This document shows, piece after piece, positions 10,888-21,300 of a DNA stretch of 64,000 nucleotides. The notes below the pieces were generated by a model, which was not told the DNA's origin, searched no databases, and saw only the letters and a program-made list of their open reading frames with translations. The position numbers were made by a program, and so were the translations under genes. The stretch comes from Symbiopectobacterium purcellii. Its GTDB lineage: Bacteria > Pseudomonadota > Gammaproteobacteria > Enterobacterales > Enterobacteriaceae. The stretch spans positions 3,286,001 through 3,350,000 of the forward strand of contig NZ_CP081864.1 of NCBI RefSeq assembly GCF_019797845.1. The letters run 5' to 3'. Positions within the stretch are counted from its first letter, which is position 1. Every line of letters starts with the position of its first letter.

Positions 10888-11781
10888 CTAAGATAACAGC
10901 GCATCGCGTAGATAACCGTGGTGCGTTTCCAACCGCTGCTCGGCCTCTGCTGCGCTGATACCGCTGAGGATCATCAGTATAGCGGGTTTGGCCGCATAGC
11001 TGGTTGCTTGTAACGCTCTCTGTGCCTCGTCACGTGCGGCCCCGGTGGCTTCCATCACGATGCGACAGGCCCGGTCTACCAGTTTTTCATTGGTGGCTTT
11101 TACATCAACCATCAGGTTTTGGTACACCTTCCCCAGCTTAACCATCACGCCCGTGGAGAGCATGTTAAGCACCAGCTTTTGTGCCGTACCTGATTTCAGA
11201 CGCGTCGAACCGGTCAACGCCTCCGGCCCCACCACGGGTGAAATCGCCACCTCTGCCAGCGCTGCAATCGGGGATGAGGGGTTGCAAGAGATAGCGACCG
11301 TGCCACAGCCTTGACGACGAGCATAATTCAACGCGCCAATCACATAAGGCGTGCGGCCCGACGCCGCCAGCCCCACTATGGTGTCCTGTGGCGTGAGCGA
11401 CAGCGCAGCCAGATCGGCCTCGCCGAGAGAAGGATCGTCCTCTGCCCCTTCGACAGCCTTCAACAGTGCACCGGGCCCACCGGCTATCAACCCGATAACC
11501 AGTCCGTGAGGCACACCAAAGGTCGGTGGACATTCAGACGCATCAAGTACCCCTAAGCGCCCACTGGTGCCCGCCCCGAGATAGATCAATCGCCCACCCG
11601 CTTTCATTCTGGCAGCCGCCATATCCACCGCGCGCGCAATCTCCGGCAGCACCAGACTTATCGCCTCGGGCACGTTACGGTCTTCCTGATTGAACAGCGT
11701 CACCATCGCAAGCGTTGTTTGACTGTCCAGTTCCATCGTTGCCGGATTACGGGTTTCTGATACCAAGGTGGCTAAATTCAT
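10888..11781 (-). CDS. murQ: N-acetylmuramic acid 6-phosphate etherase
   Basis: Cytosolic etherase that splits the lactyl ether of MurNAc-6-P to GlcNAc-6-P and D-lactate in cell-wall recycling. SIS-fold protein with the family signature [28 protein letters not shown] and [17 protein letters not shown] at 11781 ([12 protein letters not shown]), preceded by GGGAGAAAAA, is preferred to the ATG six codons upstream; it gives 297 residues. In E. coli this position next to pgpC is occupied by the RpiR-type gene yfhH, and murQ is elsewhere with murP. No murR or murP is in the window, so how MurNAc-6-P is delivered is not shown here. Confidence 0.96.
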   Translation of the reverse strand: MNLATLVSETRNPATMELDSQTTLAMVTLFNQEDRNVPEAISLVLPEIARAVDMAAARMKAGGRLIYLGAGTSGRLGVLDASECPPTFGVPHGLVIGLIAGGPGALLKAVEGAEDDPSLGEADLAALSLTPQDTIVGLAASGRTPYVIGALNYARRQGCGTVAISCNPSSPIAALAEVAISPVVGPEALTGSTRLKSGTAQKLVLNMLSTGVMVKLGKVYQNLMVDVKATNEKLVDRACRIVMEATGAARDEAQRALQATSYAAKPAILMILSGISAAEAEQRLETHHGYLRDALLS

Positions 11782-11827
11782 TTTTTCTCCCTGACACACG
11801 GTGTGCGCTGCTGACCCAGCTTGCTAC

Positions 11828-11912
11828 TATACCCTAAAAAATTCGCGTTGCCGGAAGGCGGTGAAGGAGTGATTCACGTGACAATGCTGCGACATGCAGC
11901 GTGACGGGTATA
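11828..11912. repeat. Shortened ERIC element
   Basis: 85-bp segment starting TATACCCTAAA and ending GACGGGTATA, the same ends as the two 127-bp copies at 32596 and 43869, but with the central arm missing. Deleted ERIC variants are known. It lies just upstream of murQ and marks the left edge of the adhesin block. The rest of the 11782-12195 gap shows no convincing gene. Confidence 0.75.
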
Positions 11913-12195
11913 ATTACTTTTGGCTGCCATAAAAGTAGGTTATTCTGCCATAATAGTGAACGACAACTCGTCTGTAGCGACAGCGTTTTCGCCCTCAGAG
12001 CCTATTCTATCTTTACGCCAGGAAGGTGTACATGTCTGCCTTGTGTCCAACAGGGCCGCATGGCGTATTTTCACGCAATAAGGCCTGCACACCGCAATGA
12101 GGATGAGAGGCTTACTCTGGTTCAATCAATAGTGAAGAGAAACACCGGCGAATGGCCGCTGGATAACGACATGGCGTAATAATGGGGTTCTGCTT

Positions 12196-12843
12196 GTGCT
12201 GTTCAGCAGTCTGTTACTGCTGACGGCAACGCTGCGCGCGGATTGGGATTTCGTCACCATTAATCAGCGCACGGAACAACTTTACGGCCCGGCAACACCG
12301 CAAGCGCGTAAGCGTATTAATGAATGGCAGGCATTATTAGGCTCATTGCCCGGCAGCGATGAAAAAAAATTATTGGAATCGGTAAACCTTTTTTTTAATG
12401 AACGGCTGCTATTTCGCGACGATCGTGTCATCTGGCAGCAGGAAGATTATTGGGCAACGCCCATCGAAGCACTGCGCAAAGGAATGGCTGACTGCGAAGA
12501 TTATTCTATTGCAAAATATTTTACGCTACGTCGGCTCGGTATTCCGAATGAAAAGTTGCGAATTACTTACGTTAAAGCATTACGCCTTAATCAGGCGCAT
12601 ATGATCGTTGCTTATTATCCCACCCCAACCTCTATTCCGCTGGTGTTGGATAATCTAACGGATAAAATATTACCCGCGACGCAGCGTACCGATCTCATTC
12701 CCGTTTATTCCTTTAACGCAGAGGGATTGTGGCTGCCCGGCAGTGGTGGCAGCAATAAACGGGTCGGCGACAGTAAACGGCTTTCGCGTTGGCAAGATGT
12801 ATTGACCAAAATGCGGGCCGAAGGTTTTTCTCTTGAAGAGTAG
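12196..12843 (+). CDS. lapG: LapG-type periplasmic cysteine protease
   Basis: Calcium-dependent transglutaminase-like cysteine protease (BTLCP family) that cuts LapA-type adhesins near their N-terminus when cyclic-di-GMP falls. The triad is visible as C100 (KGMADCEDYS), H135 (QAHMIV) and D152 (LVLDNLTD); D99 and E101 flank the Cys as in calcium-binding LapG. The start is uncertain: GTG at 12196 gives 215 residues with only a short hydrophobic leader (LFSSLLLLTA). The frame is open back to a TGA at 12133 but has no ATG. It is followed 9 bp later by lapD, the usual pairing. Its likely substrate is the adhesin at 15326-23761. Confidence 0.92.
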   Translation: MLFSSLLLLTATLRADWDFVTINQRTEQLYGPATPQARKRINEWQALLGSLPGSDEKKLLESVNLFFNERLLFRDDRVIWQQEDYWATPIEALRKGMADCEDYSIAKYFTLRRLGIPNEKLRITYVKALRLNQAHMIVAYYPTPTSIPLVLDNLTDKILPATQRTDLIPVYSFNAEGLWLPGSGGSNKRVGDSKRLSRWQDVLTKMRAEGFSLEE

Positions 12844-12852
12844 GATTAGGCT

Positions 12853-14817
12853 ATGTCTCTATACAAACAACTTTTGATAGCCATCTGCTTATTCGTGCTG
12901 GTGATTTTTAGCGGCAGTTTTTTTGTCAGCCTGGAAAATTCACGCGAGCAGTCGAATAATCAATTGCAATCCCACGCGCAGGATGCCGCCACCGCATTGG
13001 GATTGTCGCTAACGCCCAATATCGACGATCCGGCCATGGTGGAATTAATGGTCAGTTCGATTTTTGATAGCGGCTATTTTTCCAGCATTCGCGTGCGCGA
13101 TATTAAAACCGGTGACGTCACACTGGAACGCATCGCCTCGCCAGAAATTCCCAATGTTCCAGCCTGGTTTGTACGGCTGGTTAATCTGAAGCCGGGCAAT
13201 GGCGAGGCCATCGTAATGCGCGGGTGGGAGCAGGCAGCAAAAGTGGAAGTGGTCAGCCATCCGATGTTCGCCATTACCCGTCTGTGGCAAAGCACCTCCG
13301 CGGGCGCCCTATGGCTGTTGGGCTGCGCCGCATTCGGCTTACTGATTGGCGCGCTGCTACTGCGCCGCCAGTTGCGTCCCTTGAATTACATGGTGAAACA
13401 GTCGCTGGCGATCACCCGCCGCGAATACCTCACTCAGCCGGATTTGCCCAGTACCCCCGAATTCCGCCGCGTGGCGCAGGCCATGAATCTGATGGTCAGC
13501 AAGCTGAAGACGCTGTTTGAAGAAGAAGCCGAGCGAAGTGAACGCTTACGTCAAGAAGCCTATCAGGATCCGCAAACCGGTCTGCCTAACCGTCGTGCCT
13601 TTGAGATGCAGTTTAATGACAAAAGCAGCAATGAAGAGACACCGCCGGGCTACCTCATCATGATTCGCATACAGGATCTTGCGGGCCTCAACCAACGGCT
13701 CGGCGGTCAACGCACCGATTCACTGCTTGAAACCATGGCGAAAATGATGCGTACCGCGCAAAAGCTCTATGCCGAGCAGGAGAGCGTACTGGCCCGTTTG
13801 CGCGGCGGCGAATTTGCCCTGCTGTGCCCCGGCATGGCAGAAAAAGAAGCGCATACCCTGGTCGTCGCACTTTCACACAATCTGGAGTCGCTCGCGCTAA
13901 CAGGCGAGATCGACAGCTCACCGGTTGCCGCATTGGGCATGGTGCCATTCAAGCACGGCGATAGTCTGAAATCACTGTTGATACAAGGTGACCACGCACT
14001 CACGCGGGCAGAAAGCTCCCCGTTGCATCACGCGCCGCTGGCGGAAAATGAGGCCCATTCGCCGGCGGAAGCCGATCGCCATCTGTGGTTTAATCGCCTG
14101 GATACCCTGCTGAATGAGGAACGCCTGCAACTGTTCTTCCAGCCGGTTTGCCGCTGCGCGCCCCCCGGTGAGGTGCTTCATCATAAGGTACTGGCGCGTA
14201 TCAACGATGAGCAGGGCAACAGCATCGCTGCGGGATTTTTCCTCCCCTGGATCCAGCGTTTTGGCTGGAATGCCCGGTTAGATCAGGTGATGGTAAAGCA
14301 AACATTGGATTATCTGTCACGTAGCTCTGGCACGCTGGCGCTGAGTCTGTCGGGCAGTACTGTGCTGGATTTAAACCTGCTGACGCAAATGCTGGCACCG
14401 CTTAAGGGCCATCCCGAGCGAGCACATCGTGTGATCCTTGAGCTGGATGAAAACCAGTTACCGGAAACCCATCATCTTGAAGCACTGATCGCATTGCTCA
14501 GCGAATACGGTTGCCAACTGGGGCTACAGCACTTCGGTGGACGTTTTAACCTGATAGGTAATCTGGCGCAATGGGGGCTTGCCTACCTGAAAATTGATGG
14601 CAGCTACATTCGCAATATCGATCGGGAAAACGATAAAAAAGTGTTTATTGAAGCCCTTTACCGCACCGCCAACAGCATTGATTTGCCGCTGATTGCTGAA
14701 CGTGTAGAAACCGAGGGTGAACTGGATACGCTGCGCGGCATGGGGCTACAGGGGGCGATGGGTCGTTTGCTGGGAGAACCGTTCCCCGCGCCGGATAATA
14801 CGCTGTTATTAAAATAG
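12853..14817 (+). CDS. lapD: LapD inner-membrane cyclic-di-GMP receptor
   Basis: Inside-out receptor: when bound to c-di-GMP in the cytoplasm it sequesters LapG in the periplasm and so keeps the adhesin on the surface. The 654 residues show TM1 (about 6-26), a periplasmic LapD/MoxY domain (30-140) with the LapG-docking motif GWEQ at 124-127, TM2 (about 152-172), HAMP, then GGDEF and EAL domains. Both catalytic motifs are degenerate: RGGEF in place of GGDEF and KVL in place of EAL. Pseudomonas LapD has the same kind of substitutions, indicating a sensor and not an enzyme. It lies 9 bp after lapG, so the two form an operon. Confidence 0.96.
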   Translation: MSLYKQLLIAICLFVLVIFSGSFFVSLENSREQSNNQLQSHAQDAATALGLSLTPNIDDPAMVELMVSSIFDSGYFSSIRVRDIKTGDVTLERIASPEIPNVPAWFVRLVNLKPGNGEAIVMRGWEQAAKVEVVSHPMFAITRLWQSTSAGALWLLGCAAFGLLIGALLLRRQLRPLNYMVKQSLAITRREYLTQPDLPSTPEFRRVAQAMNLMVSKLKTLFEEEAERSERLRQEAYQDPQTGLPNRRAFEMQFNDKSSNEETPPGYLIMIRIQDLAGLNQRLGGQRTDSLLETMAKMMRTAQKLYAEQESVLARLRGGEFALLCPGMAEKEAHTLVVALSHNLESLALTGEIDSSPVAALGMVPFKHGDSLKSLLIQGDHALTRAESSPLHHAPLAENEAHSPAEADRHLWFNRLDTLLNEERLQLFFQPVCRCAPPGEVLHHKVLARINDEQGNSIAAGFFLPWIQRFGWNARLDQVMVKQTLDYLSRSSGTLALSLSGSTVLDLNLLTQMLAPLKGHPERAHRVILELDENQLPETHHLEALIALLSEYGCQLGLQHFGGRFNLIGNLAQWGLAYLKIDGSYIRNIDRENDKKVFIEALYRTANSIDLPLIAERVETEGELDTLRGMGLQGAMGRLLGEPFPAPDNTLLLK

Positions 14818-14839
14818 TGTAAGGGTGCTGATAAACATA

Positions 14840-14869
14840 GTGCGTGCAGACAAGCTTACCTGCACGCAC
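14840..14869. terminator. Perfect 10-bp hairpin between lapD and the convergent small gene
   Basis: GTGCGTGCAG - 10 nt - CTGCACGCAC, placed 22 bp after the lapD stop and between convergent genes. It has no T tract on the plus strand and only a weak T-rich stretch on the minus strand, so it is a probable but not classical terminator. Confidence 0.5.
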
Positions 14870-14898
14870 CAGAGAGAAAGAAGTGCAGCGACTGGGAT

Positions 14899-15243
14899 TT
14901 AAAACATCGCCTCATCTTCGTCATTTATCAGCTTACTCAGCCCACCGTTAAGCGCTTCACGTGCATGGGCCCGGTTGATCAGTTTCAACTGTGCCGCAGC
15001 AGGAAAATCGGTAATATTGATGACGCCTTTCTGCGTCAGCACCTGAATTAAATCCTCAAGTACACGCACCATTTCCAAATCGCTTTGGCGCAGCTGCTGC
15101 AATCCATTGAGCATCACTTCCTGATTTTTCCGCCACAGAATCGCTTCCGGAGAATCTTTTGCCAGTTTACCGGTCATCTCGTCAAAGGGCACATCGGCCA
15201 CTCTGACTAAAAACCCTTGGCTATCACGCTGGATATAGTACAT
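14899..15243 (-). CDS. Small conserved protein accompanying LapA-type adhesin genes
   Basis: 114-residue soluble protein without signal peptide or membrane segment, starting MYYIQRDSQGFLVRV. It is acidic and mostly helical, with a middle segment LRQSDLEMVRVLEDLIQVLTQKG. I recall similar proteins beside LapA-like adhesin genes in Pseudomonas, often labelled tryptophan synthase beta-like; there is no sign of that enzyme here (no PLP-lysine motif, far too short). It lies 82 bp after the adhesin stop on the same strand, separated by a hairpin at 15283-15310, so it is probably transcribed with the adhesin. Function unknown; a role in adhesin export or folding is only a guess from position. Confidence 0.8.
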   Translation of the reverse strand: MYYIQRDSQGFLVRVADVPFDEMTGKLAKDSPEAILWRKNQEVMLNGLQQLRQSDLEMVRVLEDLIQVLTQKGVINITDFPAAAQLKLINRAHAREALNGGLSKLINDEDEAMF

Positions 15244-15282
15244 GCACCACCTCTTCTCTCCGGTACGGTATGGCTACCTCGA

Positions 15283-15310
15283 CCCGGAAAAGGCCACTGC
15301 CTTCTCCGGG
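15283..15310 (-). other. Hairpin between adhesin gene and small downstream gene
   Basis: Inverted repeat CCCGGAAAAGG - CCACTG - CCTTCTCCGGG (allowing one mismatch), 16 bp after the adhesin stop. There is no T tract. It could protect or separate the long adhesin transcript from the small downstream gene. Confidence 0.5.
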
Positions 15311-15325
15311 CGCAAGTAATGCAAC

Positions 15326-18300
15326 TCAGTTTACCGTCTGTTCGGGCTTGCTGACCAGACTTTCCAGCGAAGGCATTGATCCACTGTAATGCTCAAGCGT
15401 GATAGACACATTCACTGTTCCGCCAGTGTTGCCTGAGAAGTCACCCTGCGTGCTGACTTCAATGGTAGGAGAACCGTTATGATCGGTGAAACGGATATAG
15501 CGGCTAAGATCGGCCCCTTTATCCAGATCGCCGATCAGATCGTGCAGATTGATCTTGTCACCCTCACCCGGGTTGAAATCTTTAATGACATCAAAGCCTG
15601 TATCGCCTTTTTGCCACATAAAGGTATCTGCCCCTGAGCCACCAATCAGCGTGTCATTGCCCTTACCGCCAATCAAGATGTCGTTACCACTGCCACCGTA
15701 CAGGATGTCGTTTCCTTCACCCCCGTTAAGCAGATCATTGCCACCCTGACCAAACAGGATGTCATTGCCCGCTCCGCCGTACAGTTTATCGTCACCGTCG
15801 TTGCTGGAAGAGAGATCAAACGCCTGATGATGATCGGCAATGTAATGATGCATATCTTGCACCGTGACGCTGGAGACCTTCATCTGCTGTGCGATATAGG
15901 TTTGCAGTGCCGACAAACCGTTCCCCTCGATGCCGTCAAAGCGCACCACGTCACCAAACAGGATGTCATTACCAATCCCCCCGTTCAGCGTATCATCACC
16001 GCCGGGCAACGGTTTGTTACTGCCCAGGATCGCTTCACTCAACTTGGTCGGATCGATCTGGCTTTGAACAATACCGTCGGAGTCGTAACGCGTCAGGCTG
16101 CTGGCATCAAGCGATTTACCCACGCCAATCGCTTCAATGGTGTTGTGCGATATCGACTGCAACAGCTTAAAGGCAGCGTCTGCGTTTTGCTGGCTGTAGT
16201 AGCGGTTGTAGTAACCGTAGTCACCGTCGTTGTTGCCCCAGCCACCCAAGGTAGAGATATCATAAGTACCATCGCCCTGCGCATGTACGTGGCCAACAAG
16301 TTCGCGAGAATTGGAGCTGCTGGAGGTATATTTATAAACATCACCACTGGCACTGATGATTTCACGCGTTTTTCCATAAACACTCATTGAATAGGACTGA
16401 CCCACCTGATAATTGATATTATCAATATTCAATACTTCAGATGTCCGACCAACTTGTACCTGGTTTGTTTCGTTACTCTGATAGTAGGTCGGTTCACCGT
16501 CAGTAATAAAGTAAGTCAGGTTGGTACCGACATTATTTTTCACCGCCGCGCTTTGGAACCAGTTGGCCGTGGTTTTAAACACGTCCTCATAGTTGGTACC
16601 GCCACCTTTATCACCACCGACCATCGAGTTCAGCACGCTGGTGAGCTGGGTCAGCGCCGTGGGATCTTTCAGATCCACTGATACCGTACGGCCAACCTGC
16701 GTGTCAAAGTCAGCCAGGAACACGTTCACTTTCCCTGAATGCGCACCGTTGGCACTGCTAATCAGGCTGTTAAACACGTTTTTCAGAGAAGCAACCGTGT
16801 TGGCGATATCGGTAGTGGTCATACTGCCCGAAATGTCCACCATAAACGCGATGTTATAGTTGGTGCCTTCTACCAGTTGCAGGCCGGAAACATCCGCGAT
16901 CATCACATCATTACTGTTGGTACCCTGAACGGTGTCATCACCGGTAGTCCCAATGGCGGCACCGTATTGCTCAACGCCTTCCGTCGAATAACCGGTCGCG
17001 CTGTCATGGTTGAGTGTCTCTGTTGATGTCGCTTGAGCAACCACCTCAAATTTACCAGCTGAAACAGGAACATAAATCGTTACCGTTCCCGAGAGGGTGC
17101 TGAGATTATGCGTGTTGGCAATGGTGTAAGTACCGTCTTTGCCTACGGTATAGGTCGCATCGTTGTTGATATGATCAACCACTTTGGTGCCTTCCGGCAG
17201 ACCGGTCAGGGTAATGCCCGACAGCGTTTCACTGCCGTCGAGATCGGTCAGTGCGGCAGAGACGTCCAACGTATGTTCCTGCGTACCCGTATTGGTTTCT
17301 TTGGTTACCGTAGGCGCATTGCTGCCAGGCGCCATACTGGTGCCATCGCTGTAAATCACCCCACCCAAATTGTTACTCACCTGATTGGTGAACGAATGGG
17401 ATTGTCCATTGCTGTCGGTGTAGCTAAGTTTGACGCCGTCAAGGGTATTAACGCTCGTTGGCTGATTATTATTGGTGTTGTAAGAAGGATTATAGGTATA
17501 ACCATCCTCTTTCATCACAAATACATAATCTTTATGCGCGCTAGCGTCATTCGTTTCACGGTTTCCGCCGAAAGAATCCAAGGACCTGAGTTCTTTCTTA
17601 TCCGCCGGCCAATCGCTTTGACGATAGAAATATCCGCTGTTCGAGTGAACAACAAAAATATCGCTGTAGCCATCGCTGCCGTTGGTATTGCTCTGCGTGT
17701 AGTACGAATAGGTGCCGGTACCCACCAGTGTCGGGATCGGATCCCCCTCGGTTAACCAGACGCGCACCCCATTGCCGACAGCAACAATTTTCCCATCCTG
17801 AATATCAAAGCCACCGTTAGCACTGCCACCGTTAATATGAATCACTTCACTGCTCGGCGTACTGTTTCCACTGGTAATATCCAGCGTCACCGTCGGTGCA
17901 TCTGCCACTGGCGTAATATCGATATTGAGCGACGTTTCTACGCCAACGTTACCGGCTTTATCCACTGGCGTGTAATTCACAATACTGTAAGGAGAGCCGG
18001 AAGCATTTGCCGCAGGATCAAAACGCAAATCGGTATTGGTCGAATTAAACGACTGCCCTTCCGTGACAGGTTTCCAGGTGCCATTATCGTTGTAATACAG
18101 CGTACCCGCGCTGGCCGGTGGCAGCGAGGAAATCACCACGCTGGACGTATCGCCAGAAACACCCAAGCTGTCCCAACCGATGTGTACTGGCGTATCTTCC
18201 AGTCCAGTCACCGTTTCGTCGTGCGCGACAGGCGGTTTGGTGTCCAATACGGCTTGATCGTTATCGTGGGCCTGATTACCCGCTGGATCCGTTGCCGTTG

Positions 18301-21300
18301 CAATCACCTTAATCTTACCTTCTGCCAATGTGCTCAGATCGGCTGAAGTACTCCATTTACCATCAATAACAGGCACATTAGTCAGCGTGACCTCTTTACC
18401 CTTACTGTCTGTGAAGACCAGTGTTACGTGGTCTTCCGTGCTGGTACCCTGAATAAATTGTCCGGCTAATTCATGAGCATTGATATAACCATCATTGCCG
18501 GCAAAATTCGTAATATCAATTTCGGGTAGGGTTTTGTCCATCGTGGCACTGGTGCTGTCCTGGGCTTGGTTGCCTGCGGCATCCGTCGCCGTCGCCACCA
18601 CGGTGATTTTGCCTTCTGCCAGCGAATCCAGATTCACCGTCTTATGCCATTTCCCATCAAAGACCGGCACACTGCTGACAGTGACGGATTTGCCATTGCT
18701 ATCCGTAAAGGTGAGGTTGACGAAACGCTCGTTGCTCGTCCCCTCAATAAAGGTTCCACCCAACTCTTGCTGATTGATATAGCCGTCGTTACCCGCAAAT
18801 CCGGTGATATCTATCTCAGGGGCGGTGACATCCAGCGTCGAGAACGCAGTGTCGTGTGCCTGGTTGCCCGCCGGGTCAGTGGCAGTGGCTTTCACATCCA
18901 ACTTGCCTTCCGCCAGACTGCTCAGGTCCGCCGTGGTGCTCCACTTGCCGTCGACCACCGTCACACCGGTCACGGTGACCACCTTGCCGTTCACGTCGGT
19001 GAACGTCAGGTCAACCGTCTTCTCGCTGCTGGTCCCGCTGACCGGGGTGGCTTTGGATTCGGCAGCATTGATATAGCCGTCGTCGCCGGCAAAGTGCTCG
19101 ATATCTACCGTCGGCCCGGTCACGTCCAGCGTCGAGGACGCCGTATCGTGCGCCTGGTTACCCGCCGGGTCAGTGGCGGTGGCTTTCACATCCACCTTGC
19201 CTTCCGCCAGACTGCTCAGGTCCGCGGTGGTGCTCCACTTGCCATCGACCACGGTCACGCCGCTTACCGTGACCACCTTGCCGTTCACGTCGGTGAACGT
19301 CAGGTCTACCGTCTTCTCGCTGCTGGTGCCGCTGACCGGCGTGGCTTTGGATTCGGCAGTATTGATATAGCCGTCATCGCCGGCAAAGTGCTCGATATCG
19401 ACACTCGGCCCGGTAACGTCCAGCGTAGAGCTGGCGGTGTCGTGCGCCTGGTTACCGGCCGGGTCAGTGGCGGTGGCTTTCACGTCCACCTTGCCCTCGG
19501 CCAGACTGCTCAGGTCGGCCGTGGTGCTCCACTTGCCATCGACCACCGTCACACCAGTTACCGTGACCACCTTGCCGTTTACGTCGGTGAACGTCAGGTC
19601 GACCGTCTTCTCACTGCTGGTGCCGCTGACCGGCGTGGCTTTGGATTCCGCGGTATTGATATAGCCATCATCACCGGCAAAGTGCTCGATATCCACACTC
19701 GGGCGGGTCACGTCCAGCGTAGAACTGGCCGTATCGTGCGCCTGATTGCCGGCCGGATCGGTGGCGGTGGCTTTCACATCCACCTTGCCCTCGGCCAGAC
19801 TGCTCAGGTCCGCGGTGCTGCTCCACTTGCCATCGACCACGGTCACGCCGCTTACCGTGACCACCTTGCCGTTCACGTCGGTGAACGTCAGGTCAACCGT
19901 CTTCTCACTGCTGGTGCCGCTGACCGGCGTGGCTTTGGATTCGGCGGTATTGATATAGCCGTCGTCGCCGGCAAAGTGCTCGATATCGACACTCGGCCCG
20001 GTCACGTCCAGCGTAGAGCTGGCGGTGTCGTGCGCCTGATTGCCCGCCGGGTCAGTGGCAGTGGCTTTGACCTCCACCTTGCCCTCGGCCAGACTGCTCA
20101 GGTCCGCGGTGGTGCTCCACTTGCCGTCGACCACCGTCACACCGGTTACCGTGACCACCTTGCCGTTCACGTCGGTGAACGTCAGGTCTACTGTCTTCTC
20201 GCTGCTGGTGCCGCTGACTGGCGTGGCCTTGGACTCGGCGGTATTGATATAGCCGTCATCACCGGCAAAGTGCTCGATATCCACACTCGGCCCGGTCACG
20301 TCCAGCGTCGAGGACGCCGTATCGTGCGCCTGGTTACCGGCCGGATCGGTGGCAGTGGCTTTCACATCCACCTTACCCTCGGCCAGACTGCTCAGGTCCG
20401 CCGTGGTGCTCCACTTGCCATCGACCACGGTCACGCCGGTTACCGTGACCACCTTGCCATTCACGTCGGTGAACGTCAGGTCGACCGTCTTCTCGCTGCT
20501 GGTGCCGCTGACCGGGGTGGCTTTGGACTCGGCGGTATTGATGTAGCCGTCGTCGCCGGCAAAGTGCTCGATATCGACACTTGGACCAGTGACGTCCAGC
20601 GTAGAGCTGGCGGTGTCGTGCGCCTGGTTACCGGCCGGGTCGGTGGCGGTGGCTTTCACGTCCACCTTGCCTTCCGCCAGACTGCTCAGGTCCGCCGTGG
20701 TGCTCCATTTGCCGTCGACCACCGTCACACCGGTCACGGTGACCACCTTGCCGTTCACATCGGTGAACGTCAGATCGACCGTCTTCTCGCTGCTGGTGCC
20801 GCTGACCGGGGTGGCCTTGGACTCGGCGGTATTGATATAGCCGTCATCGCCGGCAAAGTGCTCGATATCCACACTCGGACCAGTGACGTCCAGCGTAGAA
20901 CTGGCCGTATCGTGCGCCTGATTGCCCGCCGGGTCAGTGGCGGTGGCTTTCACATCCACCTTGCCCTCGGCCAGATCGCTCAGGTCCGCCGTGGTGCTCC
21001 ACTTGCCGTCGACCACGGTCACACCGGTTACCGTGACCACCTTGCCGTTCACGTCGGTGAACGTCAGATCGACCGTCTTCTCGCTGCTGGTGCCGCTTAT
21101 CGGGGTGGCTTTGGACTCGGCAGTATTGATATAGCCGTCATCACCGGCAAAGTGCTCGATATCCACACTCGGGCGGGTCACGTCCAGCGTCGACGAAGCG
21201 GTGTCGTGCGCCTGGTTACCGGCAGGGTCAGTGGCGGTGGCTTTCACGTCCACCTTGCCCTCGGCCAGGCTGCTCAGGTCCGCGGTGGTGCTCCACTTGC

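Noticed and set aside
14899..15243. Tryptophan synthase beta subunit
   Set aside because: Far too short and without a PLP-binding lysine motif; such a label on this protein type would be a misannotation.
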